NCBI GenBank assembly: GCA_023427705.1 | Contig: JAEZAL010000109.1 | Span: 1-6,753 of the forward strand | Length of the DNA stretch: 6,753 bases | Reading direction: 5' to 3' | Source: Bacillota bacterium | GTDB taxonomy: Bacteria > Bacillota > Clostridia > Clostridiales > Clostridiaceae | In this document: one piece after another, positions 6,318 to 6,753 of the stretch | Layout: each line of letters opens with the position of its first letter | How positions within the stretch are numbered: position 1 is the first letter of the stretch | Notes under the pieces: model-generated | What the model saw: only the letters and a program-made list of their open reading frames with translations | The model's database searches: none | Told to the model about the DNA's origin: nothing | Translations under genes and position numbers: made by a program

Positions 6318-6753
6318 ATGAAGTTTATATTAGCACCAGATTCATTTAAAGAAAGTATGACATCAAAAGATGCTTGCAATGCAATGGAAAGAGGTATTAA
6401 AAAAGTAATTAAAGATGCTATATGTATAAAGGTACCAATGGCTGATGGCGGAGAAGGAACTGTAGAAGCTTTAGTTGAATCTACTGGAGGAAATATAGTA
6501 AGTACATTAGTAACACATCCTCTTGGAAATAAAAAAGTAAAAGCCTATTATGGAATACTAGGGAATGAAGAAAAAGCAATAATAGAAATGGCAAGCGCTA
6601 GTGGAATTCATCTAGTTGAAAGAGAAAAGAGAAATCCATTAATTACTACTACATATGGCACAGGGGAATTAATATTAGATGCTATAAATAGAGGCGTAAA
6701 ACATATAATTATTGGAATAGGAGGTAGTGCCACTAATGATGGTGGAGCAGGAA
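6318..6753 (+). CDS. Glycerate kinase (GarK/GlxK type), 3' end outside window
   Basis: The enzyme phosphorylates D-glycerate with ATP, giving 2-phosphoglycerate in the E. coli GarK/GlxK type (3-phosphoglycerate in some relatives), which feeds lower glycolysis. The visible 145 residues of a usual ~380 show the family's N-terminal signature MKFILAPDSFKESMTSKDA, then KVPMADGGEGTVEALV (38-53), THPLGNKKVKAYYG, IIEMASASG (88-96), TTYGTGELI and IGIGGSATNDGGAG at the end of the window. The start ATG at 6318 has TGGAGATG upstream, with GGAG 9 bases before it, and gives the exact family N-terminus. It lies 28 bases after the permease stop with no terminator between, so the two are probably one transcript. 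The C-terminal half, with the remaining active-site residues, is not seen. Confidence 0.95.
   Translation, partial: MKFILAPDSFKESMTSKDACNAMERGIKKVIKDAICIKVPMADGGEGTVEALVESTGGNIVSTLVTHPLGNKKVKAYYGILGNEEKAIIEMASASGIHLVEREKRNPLITTTYGTGELILDAINRGVKHIIIGIGGSATNDGGAG

Overview
The window looks like chromosomal DNA from a low-GC Gram-positive bacterium, most likely a Clostridium sensu stricto. The DNA is strongly AT-rich (by eye about 30% GC, not counted). Wobble positions are mostly A or T, ribosome binding sites are strong GGGG or GGAG types, intergenic gaps are short, and terminators are classic hairpins with T-runs. I cannot name the species. There are no tRNA, rRNA, CRISPR or insertion-sequence signals, and no gap over 300 bases lacks a gene.

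Left part (1-1424): the 3' portion of a family GH36 alpha-galactosidase gene entering from outside the window. All recognisable catalytic landmarks are present, but one in-frame TAA at 210-212 interrupts the reading frame in the conserved NNWE(A/S)TYFDF segment, so the gene appears to be a recent pseudogene (or the base is a sequencing error). A hairpin at 1387-1422 closes this gene and also the convergent gene on the other strand.

Middle part (1422-3811): mostly unlinked single genes. A small membrane protein of unknown function is on the minus strand (TTG start) and is divergent from a two-helix membrane protein with a C-terminal SHOCT domain. They share a compact intergenic promoter region. 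Next come a class I glutamine-amidotransferase-like gamma-glutamyl hydrolase (PuuD type, peptidase C26) and a GNAT acetyltransferase. Intrinsic terminators follow the SHOCT gene and the C26 gene.

Right part (3864-6753): three same-direction genes that make a coherent glycerate-use module. They are a CdaR/PucR-type sugar-diacid regulator, a GntP-family permease and a glycerate kinase cut by the window end. The inferred scheme is that the regulator senses glycerate or a related acid and controls the permease and kinase. The permease imports the acid, and the kinase phosphorylates it to a phosphoglycerate that enters lower glycolysis. A 10-base direct repeat (TATATGAATA, copies 36 bases apart) lies between regulator and permease and is a candidate operator.

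I found no convincing exotic or undescribed system. The strongest observations are the single-base-type lesion in the otherwise intact alpha-galactosidase and the glycerate module with its repeat-bearing control region.
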